Origin: Pseudomonas chlororaphis
Lineage (GTDB): Bacteria > Pseudomonadota > Gammaproteobacteria > Pseudomonadales > Pseudomonadaceae
Direction of reading: 5' to 3'
Assembly (NCBI RefSeq): GCF_003731765.1
Contig: NZ_MOAL01000001.1
Coordinates: 620,001-684,000 of the forward strand
Length of the DNA stretch: 64,000 nucleotides
Shown: positions 26,361 to 38,050 of the stretch, one piece after another
How positions within the stretch are numbered: the stretch's first letter is position 1
Layout of the letters: each line of letters starts with the position of its first letter
Made by a program: the position numbers and the translations under genes
The notes under the pieces: model-generated
Database searches by the model: none
What the model saw: only the letters and a program-made list of their open reading frames with translations
What the model was told of the DNA's origin: nothing

Positions 26361-27251
26361 ATGCAAGCCGAACTGATCGTCGATGCACAGAACGCCACCG
26401 GAGAAAGCCCGGTCTGGCACAGCGCTGAAAATGCCCTGTACTGGGTGGATATCCCGGCCGGGCGCCTGCACCGCTGGACCCCGGACGGGCAGACCCGTCA
26501 CTGGCAATCCGAAGAAATGCTCGCCTGTATCGCCCGCAGTGCCGACGGCCAATGGTTGGCCGGCCAGGAAACCGGGTTGTTCCATCTCACGCCCGAGGAC
26601 AACGGGCAACTGCGCGCCCGGCCCCTGGCCGCAGTTGAGCACGCCACCGCAAAAATGCGCTTCAACGACGGTCGCTGTGACCGCCAGGGACGTTTCTGGG
26701 CCGGCACCATGCAGGTCAATATGGGCGGCGACAGCGTTGGCGGGTTGTACCGTTACGACGGTGAACAGGCTGGCATCGTGCCGTTGCTGCAACCCCAACT
26801 GGAAGGCCTGGTGGTGCCCAACGGCCTGGCGTTCAGCCCGGACGGGCGGACGATGTACCTGTCCGACTCGCACCCAAGCGTGCAGCTGATCTGGGCATTC
26901 GACTACGACACAGACACCGGCATGCCATCCAATCGCCGGGTGTTCGTGGACATGAACCAGCACCCCGGGCGCCCGGACGGGGCCGCGGTGGATGCTGAAG
27001 GTTGCTACTGGATTTGCGCCAACGATGCGGGACTGATCCTGCGCTTCACCCCTGAAGGCAAACTCGACCGTTCCCTGGCCGTACCGGTGAAAAAACCGGC
27101 CATGTGCGCCTTTGGTGGCAGCGGCCTGGACACCTTGTTCGTCACCTCGATCCGTCCCCAGGGCGATCTCAGCGACCAACCACTGGCTGGCGGCGTGTTC
27201 GCCTTGAACCCTGGGGTCAAGGGCTTGGCAGAACCTGTCGCCCGGGGCTGA
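26361..27251 (+). CDS. SMP-30/gluconolactonase family aldarolactonase
   Basis: 296 residues from the ATG at 26361 (AAGGA upstream). A six-bladed propeller of the SMP-30 family: metal ligand Glu15 in GESPVW, then FNDGRCDRQGRFWAGTM, VPNGLAFSPDGRTMYLSDS and DGAAVDAEGCYWI with the conserved Asn and Asp ligands. It lies 36 bp after udh and should hydrolyse galactaro- or glucaro-1,5-lactone to the open aldarate, as proposed for UxuL-type lactonases. Gluconolactonase activity is an alternative, but the context favours the aldarolactone. Confidence 0.87.
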   Translation: MQAELIVDAQNATGESPVWHSAENALYWVDIPAGRLHRWTPDGQTRHWQSEEMLACIARSADGQWLAGQETGLFHLTPEDNGQLRARPLAAVEHATAKMRFNDGRCDRQGRFWAGTMQVNMGGDSVGGLYRYDGEQAGIVPLLQPQLEGLVVPNGLAFSPDGRTMYLSDSHPSVQLIWAFDYDTDTGMPSNRRVFVDMNQHPGRPDGAAVDAEGCYWICANDAGLILRFTPEGKLDRSLAVPVKKPAMCAFGGSGLDTLFVTSIRPQGDLSDQPLAGGVFALNPGVKGLAEPVARG

Positions 27252-27280
27252 TCAGCCCGTCATACGTTCCCTTCCTGAAA

Positions 27281-27312
27281 ACAACTGCGCGGCTGATTAG
27301 CCGCGCAGTGCT
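27281..27312 (-). terminator. terminator at the end of the GntR-family gene
   Basis: CTGCGCGGC and GCCGCGCAG form a 9-bp stem that includes the last codons and stop of the minus-strand gene, followed on that strand by TTGTTTTC. It also lies just past the plus-strand lactonase gene and may serve both. Confidence 0.75.
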
Positions 27313-28052
27313 TGTTCCTCCGCTTCTTCATACGCCTGGCGCAGCCGCTCGCGACTGTTGGTCAGGTGCAGGCGCATCGCTGCCCGGGCCGACTCGGCAT
27401 CCTTGCGGGCAATGGCCGAGTAGATTTCCTCGTGCTCACGGCTCAGGCGTTCCAAGTAGAGCTTCTGGTCGTCATGGGCCAGGCCCGCGGAGTTGAGCCG
27501 GGTCCGCGGAATGATGCTGGTGCCCAGGTGCAACATGATGTCAGTGAAGTAGCGGTTACCCGTGGCCAGGGAAATCTGCTGGTGGAACTGGAAATCCGCC
27601 GCCACCGCGTCGCTGGAGCGATTGACGCTGGCATTCAGGGTGTCCAGGGCTTCACGCATCAGACGCAGGTGCTCATCGGTACGCCGGGCACTGGCCAGGC
27701 CTGCCGACTCCACTTCCAGGCTGATACGCAGCTCAAGAATCGCCAGCACATCACGCAGGGTGACAATGGTCGCCGGGTCGATGCGAAAGCCGCTGGGGCT
27801 GGGGATATCCAACACAAAGGTGCCGATGCCGTGGCGGGTTTCCACCAGGCCACCGGCCTGCAGGCGGGAGATGGCTTCACGCACCACGGTGCGGCTGACC
27901 CCCTGCTCTTCCATGATCTGCGACTCGGTCGGCAGTTTGCTGCCACGGGAAATCTCGCCGTCGCGAATGCGCCGAGTGAACTCAGTCACCAGCTCCTGGG
28001 CCAGGCTGCGATGTTTACGGCGGGTACGAGGTTGGACGGTGGGTTGGTCCAT
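27297..28052 (-). CDS. FadR-subfamily GntR transcriptional regulator of the uronate locus
   Basis: 251 residues. An N-terminal winged helix (LAQELVTEFTRRIRDGEISRGSKLPTESQIMEEQGVSRTVVREAI, about 17-62) is followed by an all-helical FCD effector domain whose Asp and His metal ligands can be seen in DFQFHQQI, the REHEEI run and the final MRLHLTNSRERL helix. It has its own operator (28103-28115), so it is probably autoregulated. Five operator copies lie at the uronate promoters. Its effector is likely a pathway acid such as galactarate. It resembles GguR-type regulators, but the name is not certain. Confidence 0.88.
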   Translation of the reverse strand: MDQPTVQPRTRRKHRSLAQELVTEFTRRIRDGEISRGSKLPTESQIMEEQGVSRTVVREAISRLQAGGLVETRHGIGTFVLDIPSPSGFRIDPATIVTLRDVLAILELRISLEVESAGLASARRTDEHLRLMREALDTLNASVNRSSDAVAADFQFHQQISLATGNRYFTDIMLHLGTSIIPRTRLNSAGLAHDDQKLYLERLSREHEEIYSAIARKDAESARAAMRLHLTNSRERLRQAYEEAEEQALRG

Positions 28053-28102
28053 GGCGAACGCTTGTCTCAGTCAACTGATAAGCGCCAATGATAGCTGACG
28101 CA

Positions 28103-28115
28103 GTTGTACGACAAC
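28103..28115. promoter_or_regulatory. GntR-type operator upstream of the regulator gene
   Basis: GTTGTACGACAAC, perfect 5-bp arms, 51 bp before the regulator start codon. It is identical to the site at 16083-16095, which points to autoregulation. Confidence 0.72.
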
Positions 28116-28220
28116 AGTAAATTTGCGTACGAACCTCGCTGATTTATGGTTTAAAAAACCGCAACTGCTCTAGATCGACGGTTGCGGGGGTGTGGTTCAA
28201 GGTGGACTGGTAAAAACCAC

Positions 28221-28257
28221 AAAACCCGGGTAATCCATTGATTTCCCGGGCTTTTGT
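28221..28257. terminator. bidirectional-type terminator after the GNAT-Rnk gene
   Basis: AAAACCCGGG and CCCGGGCTTTT flank a 14-nt loop, with T-rich tracts on both sides. It follows the stop of the minus-strand gene at 28299. Nothing else is seen in 28116-28220. Confidence 0.75.
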
Positions 28258-28298
28258 ATGCAATTACGCTGGCAGAAGCGGTTTAGCAAAACACGCAA

Positions 28299-29210
28299 TT
28301 ACAGGTGGAAGTCGCCCGCCGCCTCCGGCTGGTAAAGCACTTTCCTGATCTCAATCCGGCGGGTCCGATCAGAAATTCGCCAGTCGATGGCGTCCCCTTC
28401 CTGATAGCCCAGGATGGCGGCGCCTATGTCGGAATACACGGAATGCTTGCCTGCGTTGCTGTCCGCGTCTTCAGGGTAGACCAAGGCCACTTCGATCTCT
28501 TCGTCGTCCAGCTGCAGCAAGGCCCTGGAGTTCATCGTGACGACATTGCACGCCACCTGCTGCGGCTTGACGACAATGGCTCGCTCAAGCTCATGTTCAA
28601 GTTCAACAACGGCCGGGCCTGGCTCGAGTGCGATTAGACTCTCGAGCCTGGCCTTGTCGATTTCAGTGATGTAGATCCTCGTGGAGTCGCCAACGGCCCC
28701 TTCGCGCAATAACTGGAGATAGCGCCCCACCGTCATGGAAAAGGACTTCAATGTCGGCGTTTCGCTCTCAAGCAGAAAGCCGCTGCGCAGAAAGGCTTTC
28801 AGCGAACGCGCGTTATCCGGGTGGATCTTGGCGATGAGCTTCTCGGCCCGCATGTCGAGGAAGGCCAGTTTCATGCCTTCGCGGATCGTGCGGGGACCAA
28901 GGTTTCGGCCCCATTTGTCGCTGTCTCCGATAACCAGGACTATCTCGCAATTTGGGCCGGTCTTGATTAGACGGACAAAGCCCACCGGAACGTCATGCCG
29001 GTCATAGGCCATGAAGAATCGGCCGCCCTGGTTGAATAGATGGGTCAGGATCGGCAATTGAGTCCGATCGATGACGTGCTCGATGGAGCGGGAGACATGA
29101 CGCGAATCGCTCAGATAGCAGGTGACGCGCTCATCCTCCAACCAATCCATCAGCGTCAGCGCGTGCGCCCGAGTAATTTCAGGGCACAGCGAAATGAAAG
29201 GCTTGTTCAT
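28299..29210 (-). CDS. GNAT acetyltransferase fused to Rnk/GreA-type C-terminal domain
   Basis: 303 residues from the ATG at 29210. In-frame ATGs at 29249 and 29261 are possible because no candidate has a strong ribosome-binding site. The N-terminal about 150 residues form a GNAT fold: GFVRLIKTGPNCEIVLVIGDSDKWGRNLGPRTIREGMKLAF carries the acetyl-CoA loop, followed by NARSLKAFLRSGF. The C-terminal about 110 residues match the Rnk/GreA-GreB C-terminal domain (VTMNSRALLQLDDEEIEVALVYPEDAD; SDIGAAILGYQEGDAIDW), which in Rnk binds RNA polymerase. Such fusions are known in databases as GNAT/nucleoside diphosphate kinase regulator proteins. The substrate is unknown. Confidence 0.82.
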   Translation of the reverse strand: MNKPFISLCPEITRAHALTLMDWLEDERVTCYLSDSRHVSRSIEHVIDRTQLPILTHLFNQGGRFFMAYDRHDVPVGFVRLIKTGPNCEIVLVIGDSDKWGRNLGPRTIREGMKLAFLDMRAEKLIAKIHPDNARSLKAFLRSGFLLESETPTLKSFSMTVGRYLQLLREGAVGDSTRIYITEIDKARLESLIALEPGPAVVELEHELERAIVVKPQQVACNVVTMNSRALLQLDDEEIEVALVYPEDADSNAGKHSVYSDIGAAILGYQEGDAIDWRISDRTRRIEIRKVLYQPEAAGDFHL

Positions 29211-29398
29211 CTTCAGCACACTTACTTGTAAAGGTTGGAAGCCCGTCATGGTGATGGCCATGACGGTTCTTTCGGCAAACGGTGGGGCTGCGACAGTTTG
29301 CGGTTCCTTTATACGACGCTGCAGGCACCCGAAATACGGGCACCCTTCGCGACAGTTTTAATGCTTTAAATCCAGGACCCCGTCCGGCTGTGGATAAC

Positions 29399-31246
29399 TC
29401 ACTCCACGGTGACCGACTTGGCCAGGTTGCGTGGCTGGTCGACGTCGGTGCCTTTGAGCACGGCCACGTAATACGACAGCAACTGCAGCGGGATGGTGTA
29501 GAGAATCGGCGACAGGATGTCGTGGATATGGGGCATGTGGATAACGTGGGTGCCCTCGCCGTTGGTCATGCCGGCCTGTTCGTCGGCAAACACGATCAGT
29601 TGGCCGCCACGGGCACGCACTTCCTGCAGGTTGGACTTGAGCTTCTCCAGCAGCTCGTTGTTCGGCGCCACGGTAACCACCGGCATGTCGTTATCCACAA
29701 GGGCCAACGGACCGTGCTTGAGCTCACCGGCCGGGTAGGCTTCGGCGTGGATATAGGAGATTTCCTTAAGCTTGAGCGAGCCTTCCATCGCCACCGGGTA
29801 CTGGGCACCACGGCCGAGGAACAGGGTGTGGTGCTTGTCGGCGAACAGCTCGGCGGTCTTTTCCACCACGCCGTCCATGGCCAGGGCTTCGCCCAGGCGG
29901 ATCGGCAAGCGACGCAGTTCTTCCACCAACTGGGCCTCGACGCCCGGCGCCAACGTACCGCGTACCTGGCCCAGGGACAGGGTCAGCAGCAGCAGGCCCA
30001 CCAGTTGGGTGGTGAAGGCTTTGGTCGAGGCCACGCCGATTTCACGACCGGCCTGGGTTAGCAGGGTCAGGTCGGACTCGCGCACCAGGGAGCTGATGCC
30101 GACGTTGCAGATTGCGAGGCTGGCCAGGTAGCCGCCGGCGTCGCTAGGCAGGGCCTTGGCGTTGCGCAACGCGGCCAGGGTGTCGGCGGTTTCACCAGAC
30201 TGGGAGATGGTCACGAACAGGGTGTTGTCCTGCACCACCACCTTGCGATAGCGGAACTCGCTGGCAACTTCGACCTGGCAGGGAATGCCGGCCAGCTCTT
30301 CCAGCCAGTAACGGGCAACCATGCCGGCGTGGTAACTGGTGCCGCAAGCCACGATCTGCACGTTGCGCACCTTGGCGAACAGCTCGGCCGCCTGTGGACC
30401 GAAGGCCTGGACCAGCACTTGGTTGGCGCTCAGGCGGCCTTCCAGGGTGCGTTGCACCACGGACGGTTGCTCGTGGATTTCCTTGAGCATGAAGTGGCGG
30501 TACTCGCCCTTCTCGGCGGATTCGGCACTGTCGCGGTATTGCACGGCTTCGCGCTCGACAGCGCGGCCGGTCACGTCCCAGATCTGCACGCTGTCGCGGC
30601 GGATCTCGGCGATGTCGCCCTCTTCCAGGTACATGAAACGGTCGGTGACCTGGCGCAGGGCCAGTTGGTCGGAGGCCAGGAAGTTTTCCCCCAGGCCCAG
30701 GCCGATCACCAGCGGGCTGCCACTGCGGGCTGCCACCAGGCGATCCGGCTGGCTGGCGCTGATCACGGCCAAACCGTAAGCGCCGTGGAGTTCCTTGACC
30801 GTGGCCTTGAGGGCCGTGGTCAGGTCACCCAGCTCCTTGAGCTTGTGATTGAGCAGGTGGGCGATGACTTCGGTGTCGGTGTCCGAGGTGAACACGTAAC
30901 CCAGGGCCTTGAGCTGTTCACGCAGAGGGTCGTGGTTTTCGATGATGCCGTTGTGCACCACCGCCAGGTCGCCAGAGAAATGCGGGTGGGCATTACGCTC
31001 GCACGGCGCACCGTGGGTGGCCCAGCGGGTGTGGGCAATCCCCAGACGACCGACCAGGGGCTCGTTGACCAGGGCCTGTTCCAGCTCGCTGACTTTGCCC
31101 GGGCGACGCATGCGCTCCAGGGTGCCGGCGTTGGTGTACACCGCAACGCCTGCACTGTCGTAGCCGCGGTATTCGAGGCGCTTGAGGCCTTCCAGCAAAA
31201 TGGCGGTGATATTGCGTTCAGCAACGGCGCCAACAATTCCACACAT
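29399..31246 (-). CDS. glmS: glutamine-fructose-6-phosphate aminotransferase (isomerising)
   Basis: 615 residues. Met-Cys-Gly-Ile-Val-Gly at the start gives the N-terminal Cys nucleophile of the glutaminase domain (about 1-225, with [10 protein letters not shown] and HNGIIENH). Two SIS domains follow (CGTSYHAGM and [26 protein letters not shown]), and the conserved tail LAKSVTVE closes the active site. It makes glucosamine-6-phosphate for peptidoglycan and lipopolysaccharide. AGGAG lies upstream of the ATG. The gene starts 10 bp after glmR on the same strand. Confidence 0.97.
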   Translation of the reverse strand: MCGIVGAVAERNITAILLEGLKRLEYRGYDSAGVAVYTNAGTLERMRRPGKVSELEQALVNEPLVGRLGIAHTRWATHGAPCERNAHPHFSGDLAVVHNGIIENHDPLREQLKALGYVFTSDTDTEVIAHLLNHKLKELGDLTTALKATVKELHGAYGLAVISASQPDRLVAARSGSPLVIGLGLGENFLASDQLALRQVTDRFMYLEEGDIAEIRRDSVQIWDVTGRAVEREAVQYRDSAESAEKGEYRHFMLKEIHEQPSVVQRTLEGRLSANQVLVQAFGPQAAELFAKVRNVQIVACGTSYHAGMVARYWLEELAGIPCQVEVASEFRYRKVVVQDNTLFVTISQSGETADTLAALRNAKALPSDAGGYLASLAICNVGISSLVRESDLTLLTQAGREIGVASTKAFTTQLVGLLLLTLSLGQVRGTLAPGVEAQLVEELRRLPIRLGEALAMDGVVEKTAELFADKHHTLFLGRGAQYPVAMEGSLKLKEISYIHAEAYPAGELKHGPLALVDNDMPVVTVAPNNELLEKLKSNLQEVRARGGQLIVFADEQAGMTNGEGTHVIHMPHIHDILSPILYTIPLQLLSYYVAVLKGTDVDQPRNLAKSVTVE

Positions 31247-31256
31247 GGTTTTTCTC

Positions 31257-32024
31257 CTAGCTGACAGCCGCGCAAATCAGAGTTATGCCGCGGGCCTGGA
31301 TCTGGTCGCGGGCCTCAAGGGGCAGGCGATCATCGGTAATAAGGGTATGGACACTGCTCCAAGGCAGCTCCAGGTTGGGAATCTTGCGGCCGATCTTGTC
31401 CGCCTCGACCATCACCACCACTTCCCGGGCCACTTCGGCCATGACCCGGCTCAAGCCCAGCAGCTCGTTGAAGGTGGTGGTACCGCGCACTAGGTCGATG
31501 CCGTCGGCACCGATAAACAGTTGGTCGAAATCGTAGGAACGCAGAACCTGCTCGGCCACTTGGCCCTGGAAGGACTCGGAATGAGGGTCCCAGGTGCCAC
31601 CGGTCATCAGCAACACCGGTTCGTGTTCCAGTTCGCTCAAGGCGCTGGCGACATTCAACGAGTTGGTCATGACCACCAGGCCGGGTTGCTGGCCCAGTTC
31701 GGGAATCATCGACGCGGTGGTGCTGCCACTGTCGATGATGATCCGCGCGTGTTCGCGAATGCGTTTGACCGCAGCGCGGGCGATGGCTTGTTTGTATTTG
31801 GAGACGGGCTGGCCAAGGTCGCTGACCAACTCCTGGGGCATGGTGATCGCGCCGCCGTAACGACGCAGCAGCAGGCCATGGCTTTCGAGTGCCGCCAGGT
31901 CTTTACGGATCGTAACTTCCGAAGTTTCGAAATGCTTGGCCAACGCATCAACGCTCACTTCGCCCTGTTCATTGAGCAAGGCAAGGATGTTGTGGCGACG
32001 TTGGGGAGTATTGCGTTTCGACAT
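31257..32024 (-). CDS. glmR: DeoR-family transcriptional regulator beside glmS
   Basis: 255 residues from the ATG at 32024. An upstream in-frame extension lacks homology-like features. N-terminal helix-turn-helix: [39 protein letters not shown]. The C-terminal DeoR sensor domain is of the sugar-phosphate isomerase type ([35 protein letters not shown]). The conserved position between glmU and glmS in pseudomonads suggests control of amino-sugar synthesis, probably by glucosamine-6-phosphate or a related phosphate. The ribosome-binding site is poor. Confidence 0.87.
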   Translation of the reverse strand: MSKRNTPQRRHNILALLNEQGEVSVDALAKHFETSEVTIRKDLAALESHGLLLRRYGGAITMPQELVSDLGQPVSKYKQAIARAAVKRIREHARIIIDSGSTTASMIPELGQQPGLVVMTNSLNVASALSELEHEPVLLMTGGTWDPHSESFQGQVAEQVLRSYDFDQLFIGADGIDLVRGTTTFNELLGLSRVMAEVAREVVVMVEADKIGRKIPNLELPWSSVHTLITDDRLPLEARDQIQARGITLICAAVS

Positions 32025-32111
32025 GGGGGGCTTTAAGTTTCGATTCGAAAGATAACGGAAGCAATCAAAACCTATCGCAAGGAAATCGTCAAGCAGCGAT
32101 CGCAAAAAAAA

Positions 32112-32191
32112 TAGGAGCCGGCTCGCCGGCGATCACGCCAGGCCGCCGGGTGGCGATGCTCGGACGCTTTCGCCGGCAAGCCGGCTCCTAC
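32112..32191. repeat. REP doublet (REPIN)
   Basis: TAGGAGCCGGCTCGCCGGCGA on the left and TCGCCGGCAAGCCGGCTCCTA on the right are near-perfect inverse copies separated by about 36 bp. This is the typical Pseudomonas extragenic palindrome pair, mobilised by RAYT transposases elsewhere in the genome. It occupies the glmR-glmU gap. Confidence 0.85.
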
Positions 32192-32214
32192 AGGTCAAAC
32201 AGGGTGTGGATAAC

Positions 32215-33582
32215 TCAGGTCTTTTTGATTTTGACCGGGCGTTTCCAGCCGTCGATGTTGCGCTGGCGCGCGCGCGCCACGGCCAACTGGGACTTATCCA
32301 CATTCTGATTGATGGTAGAACCGGCCGCCGTATTTGAACCATCGCCAATGCTGACGGGGGCAACCAGCGAGTTGTTGGAGCCGATAAACACATCGTCGCC
32401 AATGGTGGTCTGGTACTTGTTGGCGCCGTCGTAGTTGCAGGTGATGGTGCCCGCGCCAATGTTGCTGCGCGCGCCGATCTCAGCGTCCCCAAGGTAAGTC
32501 AGGTGACCAGCCTTGGCGCCTTCGCCCAAGTGGGCATTCTTCAACTCGACAAAGTTACCCACATGGGCCCGAGCCTCCAGCACGCTGCCCGGGCGCAGGC
32601 GAGCGAACGGACCGGCATCGCTGCCCTCGCCCATGATCGCGCCGTCGATGTGGCTGTTGGCCTTGATCACCACGCCCTTGCCCAGGGTGCTGTCCTTGAT
32701 CACGCAGTTCGGACCGATCACCACGTCATCCTCGATCACCACACGGCCTTCGAGAATCACGTTGATGTCGATGATCACGTCGCGACCCACACTGACCTCA
32801 CCCCGAATGTCGAAGCGAGACGGATCACGCAGGGTCACGCCCTGGGCCATCAAGCGGCGAGCGGCACGCAGTTGGTAGTGACGCTCGAGTTCGGCCAGTT
32901 GCTTGCGATCGTTGGCGCCCTGCACTTCCATGGCGTCGTGGGGTTGCTCAGTGGCAACCACCAGGCCATCGCCAACGGCCATGGCAATCACGTCGGTGAG
33001 GTAGTACTCGCCCTGGGCGTTGTTGTTGGACAGGCGGCTCATCCAGTCCCCCAGGCGCTTGGCCGGCACCGCGAGAATCCCAGTGTTGCCTTCGGTGATG
33101 GCGCGCTGGGCATCGTTGGCGTCTTTCTGCTCGACGATGGCGGTCACTTGCCCGGTGGCGTCACGCACAATGCGGCCATAACCGGTGGGGTCGTCCAGCT
33201 CGACAGTGAGCAGGCCCAGCTGTTCGGGGCCGACCTTTTGCAGCAAGCGCTGCAGGGTGTCCACTTCGATCAGCGGCACGTCGCCGTAGAGGATCAGCAC
33301 GGTGTCGGCGCTGATAAAAGGCACAGCCTGGGCCACTGCATGGCCGGTGCCGAGTTGCTTGTCCTGCAGCACAAAATTCAGATCGTCAGCCGCCAGGCGT
33401 TCGCGCACGGCATCGGCTCCGTGGCCGATGACCACGTGGATGCGCTGTGGATCAAGTTGCCGGGCGCTGTGGATAACATGACCAAGCATGGAGTTGCCGG
33501 CGACCGGGTGAAGCACCTTAGGCAAGGCCGAACGCATGCGAGTGCCTTGACCGGCGGCGAGGATAACGATTTCAAGAGACAT
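32215..33582 (-). CDS. glmU: bifunctional UDP-N-acetylglucosamine pyrophosphorylase / glucosamine-1-phosphate acetyltransferase
   Basis: 455 residues, the standard length. The N-terminal uridyltransferase has [19 protein letters not shown] (8-26) and LYGDVPL. The C-terminal left-handed beta-helix acetyltransferase starts at about 250 with hexapeptide repeats ([34 protein letters not shown]). It produces UDP-GlcNAc from the GlmS/GlmM product. It follows the ATP synthase operon after a terminator. Confidence 0.97.
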   Translation of the reverse strand: MSLEIVILAAGQGTRMRSALPKVLHPVAGNSMLGHVIHSARQLDPQRIHVVIGHGADAVRERLAADDLNFVLQDKQLGTGHAVAQAVPFISADTVLILYGDVPLIEVDTLQRLLQKVGPEQLGLLTVELDDPTGYGRIVRDATGQVTAIVEQKDANDAQRAITEGNTGILAVPAKRLGDWMSRLSNNNAQGEYYLTDVIAMAVGDGLVVATEQPHDAMEVQGANDRKQLAELERHYQLRAARRLMAQGVTLRDPSRFDIRGEVSVGRDVIIDINVILEGRVVIEDDVVIGPNCVIKDSTLGKGVVIKANSHIDGAIMGEGSDAGPFARLRPGSVLEARAHVGNFVELKNAHLGEGAKAGHLTYLGDAEIGARSNIGAGTITCNYDGANKYQTTIGDDVFIGSNNSLVAPVSIGDGSNTAAGSTINQNVDKSQLAVARARQRNIDGWKRPVKIKKT

Positions 33583-33645
33583 GACTGGCTACCAATCCTG
33601 GGAGGTCAGGCTGTGACCCAAAGGGGGGAGATGTTGCAGAAAAAG

Positions 33646-33673
33646 AAAAAGGGTAGCCGAGGCTACCCTTTTT
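33646..33673 (-). terminator. terminator of the ATP synthase operon
   Basis: AAAAAGGGTAGCC and GGCTACCCTTTTT form a perfect stem with a 2-nt centre just after atpC on the minus strand, followed by a CTTTTTC tract. Confidence 0.93.
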
Positions 33674-33699
33674 AATCAATCGCACAGGACGTTTGCGGC

Positions 33700-34125
33700 T
33701 TAGCCGCCGAACTTCTTGCGGATCTGCTGGACGGTGCGCAGCTGAGCTGCGGCCTCGGCCAGACGTGCAGCAGCAGAACCGTAGTCGAAATCTGCGCCTT
33801 TTTCATTCAGGGCCTTCTCAGCAGCCTTGACGGCTTCCTGAGCGGAGGCTTCATCCAGGTCGGCAGCACGTTGCACGGTGTCGGCAAGAACCTTGACCAT
33901 GTTCGGCTGAACCTCGAGGTACCCACCGGAGATGTAATACACCTCGGCTTCCCCACCCTGTTTGATCAGGCGGATCGGACCTGGTTTGAGTTCAGTGATC
34001 AGCGGAGCGTGACCCAGAGCGATACCAAGATCACCCAGGCTGCCGTGCGCAATCACCATCTCGACCAGGCCGGAAAAGATTTCTCCTTCCGCGCTGACGA
34101 TATCGCAATGGACTGTCATAGCCAT
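33700..34125 (-). CDS. atpC: F1 ATP synthase epsilon subunit
   Basis: 141 residues. The N-terminal beta-sandwich ([42 protein letters not shown]) and C-terminal helical hairpin are those of bacterial epsilon, which couples gamma rotation to the c-ring and inhibits ATPase activity. GAGG lies 8 nt before the first ATG. Last gene of the atp operon. Confidence 0.96.
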   Translation of the reverse strand: MAMTVHCDIVSAEGEIFSGLVEMVIAHGSLGDLGIALGHAPLITELKPGPIRLIKQGGEAEVYYISGGYLEVQPNMVKVLADTVQRAADLDEASAQEAVKAAEKALNEKGADFDYGSAAARLAEAAAQLRTVQQIRKKFGG

Positions 34126-34169
34126 CTGCTTGCCTCAACCTGATTAGCGCCCGTTGCCGGGCGCCGGGA

Positions 34170-35573
<1,404 letters not shown>

Positions 35574-36434
35574 TTAAACCGCGGCAGCGCCGCCGACGAT
35601 TTCCGAGATCTCTTGGGTGATCGCAGCCTGACGCGCCTTGTTGTAGATCAGCTGCAAATCGCTGATCAAATCACCGGCGTTGTCGGTAGCGTTCTTCATT
35701 GCGATCATCCGCGCCGCTTGTTCAGCTGCGTTGTTCTCGACCACCGCCTGGTAGACCTGCGACTCCACGTAACGGACCATCAAGCCGTCGAGCAGCTCCT
35801 TGGCATCCGGTTCGTAGAGGTAGTCCCAGTGGTGCTTGAGTTCTTGCTCTGGGGTTGCCACCAGCGGAATCAACTGCTCCACGGTAGGCTGTTGCGTCAT
35901 GGTGTTGATGAACTTGTTGGACACCACGGACAGGCGGTCAATACGGCCTTCCAGGTAAGCATCCAGCATCACCTTGACGCTGCCGATCAGGTCATTGATC
36001 GACGGTTCTTCACCCAGATGGCTGATAGCTGCAACGACGTTACCGCCGAAGTTGCGGAAGAAGGCCGCACCCTTGCTACCGACCACGCACAGATCGATCT
36101 CGACGCCGTTTTCGCGGTTTACCGCCATGTCCTTGACCAGGGCCTTGAACAGGTTGGTGTTCAAGCCACCACACAGACCACGGTCACTGCTCACCACAAC
36201 GTAACCGACGCGCTTGATAGCACGGTCGATCATGAAAGGGTGACGATATTCCGGGTTGGCGTTGGCCAGATGACCAATAACCTGGCGGATGCGCTCCGCA
36301 TAAGGACGGCTAGCAGCCATGCGCATTTGTGCCTTGCGCATTTTGCTGACCGCCACTTTTTCCATGGCGCTGGTAATTTTTTGCGTGCTTTTGATGCTCG
36401 CAATCTTACTGCGAATCTCTTTTGCGCCTGCCAT
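35574..36434 (-). CDS. atpG: F1 ATP synthase gamma subunit
   Basis: 286 residues. The N-terminal helix [27 protein letters not shown] and C-terminal helix [40 protein letters not shown] are the two ends of the central coiled-coil shaft. [10 protein letters not shown] is the conserved mid-domain run. Position between atpA and atpD is standard. Confidence 0.97.
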   Translation of the reverse strand: MAGAKEIRSKIASIKSTQKITSAMEKVAVSKMRKAQMRMAASRPYAERIRQVIGHLANANPEYRHPFMIDRAIKRVGYVVVSSDRGLCGGLNTNLFKALVKDMAVNRENGVEIDLCVVGSKGAAFFRNFGGNVVAAISHLGEEPSINDLIGSVKVMLDAYLEGRIDRLSVVSNKFINTMTQQPTVEQLIPLVATPEQELKHHWDYLYEPDAKELLDGLMVRYVESQVYQAVVENNAAEQAARMIAMKNATDNAGDLISDLQLIYNKARQAAITQEISEIVGGAAAV

Positions 36435-36484
36435 GTAACACCTATCAGGTTAGCAAGCGGGAGCCTTGCGGCTCCCGCTGCGGC

Positions 36485-38029
36485 TTACCAGGTTTGGGTG
36501 GCCTTGAACTTCTCGATACCGGCTTTCAGGCCAGCGTCGATTTCGTCATTGAAGTCACCCTTCACGTTGATCTTCGCCATCAAATCGGCGTGATCGCGGT
36601 TGAAGTAAGCAATCAGCGCTTGTTCAAAGCTGCCGACCTTGGCGATTTCGACGTCAGTCAGGAACCCACGCTCAGCGGCATACAGCGACAGCGACATGTC
36701 GGCGATCGACATTGGCGCGTATTGCTTCTGCTTCATCAGCTCGGTAACGCGCTGACCATGCTCAAGTTGCTTACGGGTCGCTTCGTCCAGGTCAGAAGCG
36801 AACTGGGCGAATGCCGCCAGTTCACGGTACTGAGCCAGAGCGGTACGGATACCACCGGAGAGCTTCTTGATGATCTTGGTCTGAGCGGCGCCACCTACAC
36901 GGGATACCGAAACACCGGCGTTCACTGCCGGACGGATGCCGGAGTTGAACATGGCCGATTCCAGGAAGATCTGACCGTCGGTGATGGAAATCACGTTGGT
37001 CGGAACGAACGCGGAAACGTCGCCAGCCTGGGTTTCGATGATCGGCAGAGCGGTCAGGGAACCGGTTTTGCCGGTCACTGCGCCGTTAGTGAACTTCTCT
37101 ACGTACTCTTCCGAAACGCGGGATGCGCGCTCCAGCAGACGGGAGTGGAGATAGAACACGTCGCCTGGGTAAGCTTCACGGCCTGGTGGACGGCGCAGCA
37201 GCAGGGAAATCTGGCGGTAAGCCACTGCTTGCTTGGACAGATCGTCATAAACGATCAGCGCGTCTTCACCGCGGTCGCGGAAGAATTCGCCCATGGTGCA
37301 ACCGGAGTACGGTGCCAGGAACTGCAGCGCAGGAGATTCGGAAGCACTGGCGGCCACAACGATGGTGTTGGCCAGGGCGCCGTTTTCTTCCAGCTTGCGA
37401 ACCACGTTAGCGATGGTCGATTGTTTCTGACCGATCGCTACGTAAACGCAGAAAATGCCGCTGTCTTTCTGGTTGATGATCGCGTCGATCGCCAGAGCGG
37501 TTTTACCGATCTGACGGTCACCGATGATCAGCTCACGCTGGCCACGGCCGACTGGGATCATGGCATCGACAGCCTTGTAGCCAGTCTGTACAGGCTGGTC
37601 TACCGACTTACGCCAGATCACGCCTGGAGCAACTTTCTCGACCGCGTCGGTCTCGGTGTTGTTCAGCGGACCTTTGCCGTCAACTGGGTTACCCAGTGCG
37701 TCGACTACGCGACCCAGCAGTTCCTTACCAACCGGAACTTCGAGGATGCGGCCGGTGCACTTGGCGCTCATGCCTTCAGCCAGAGAGGTGTATGCGCCCA
37801 GTACAACGGCACCTACAGAGTCTTGCTCAAGGTTGAGGGCCATACCGTAGACGCCGCCCGGAAACTCGATCATCTCGCCGTACATAACGTCGGCCAGACC
37901 GTGAATCCGCACGATGCCGTCAGATACGCTGACGACAGTGCCTTCGTTACGGGCTTGGGAGGTCACATCGAGCTTGTCGATGCGGCCCTTGATAATTTCA
38001 CTTATTTCGGAAGGATTGAGTTGCTGCAT
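36485..38029 (-). CDS. atpA: F1 ATP synthase alpha subunit
   Basis: 514 residues. P-loop [15 protein letters not shown] at about 170, the family signature in [17 protein letters not shown], and the N-terminal delta-binding segment [17 protein letters not shown]. Holds the non-catalytic nucleotide sites. Encoded 22 bp after atpH. Confidence 0.98.
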   Translation of the reverse strand: MQQLNPSEISEIIKGRIDKLDVTSQARNEGTVVSVSDGIVRIHGLADVMYGEMIEFPGGVYGMALNLEQDSVGAVVLGAYTSLAEGMSAKCTGRILEVPVGKELLGRVVDALGNPVDGKGPLNNTETDAVEKVAPGVIWRKSVDQPVQTGYKAVDAMIPVGRGQRELIIGDRQIGKTALAIDAIINQKDSGIFCVYVAIGQKQSTIANVVRKLEENGALANTIVVAASASESPALQFLAPYSGCTMGEFFRDRGEDALIVYDDLSKQAVAYRQISLLLRRPPGREAYPGDVFYLHSRLLERASRVSEEYVEKFTNGAVTGKTGSLTALPIIETQAGDVSAFVPTNVISITDGQIFLESAMFNSGIRPAVNAGVSVSRVGGAAQTKIIKKLSGGIRTALAQYRELAAFAQFASDLDEATRKQLEHGQRVTELMKQKQYAPMSIADMSLSLYAAERGFLTDVEIAKVGSFEQALIAYFNRDHADLMAKINVKGDFNDEIDAGLKAGIEKFKATQTW

Positions 38030-38050
38030 TGCTCTGCTGCCCCTTCAAAC

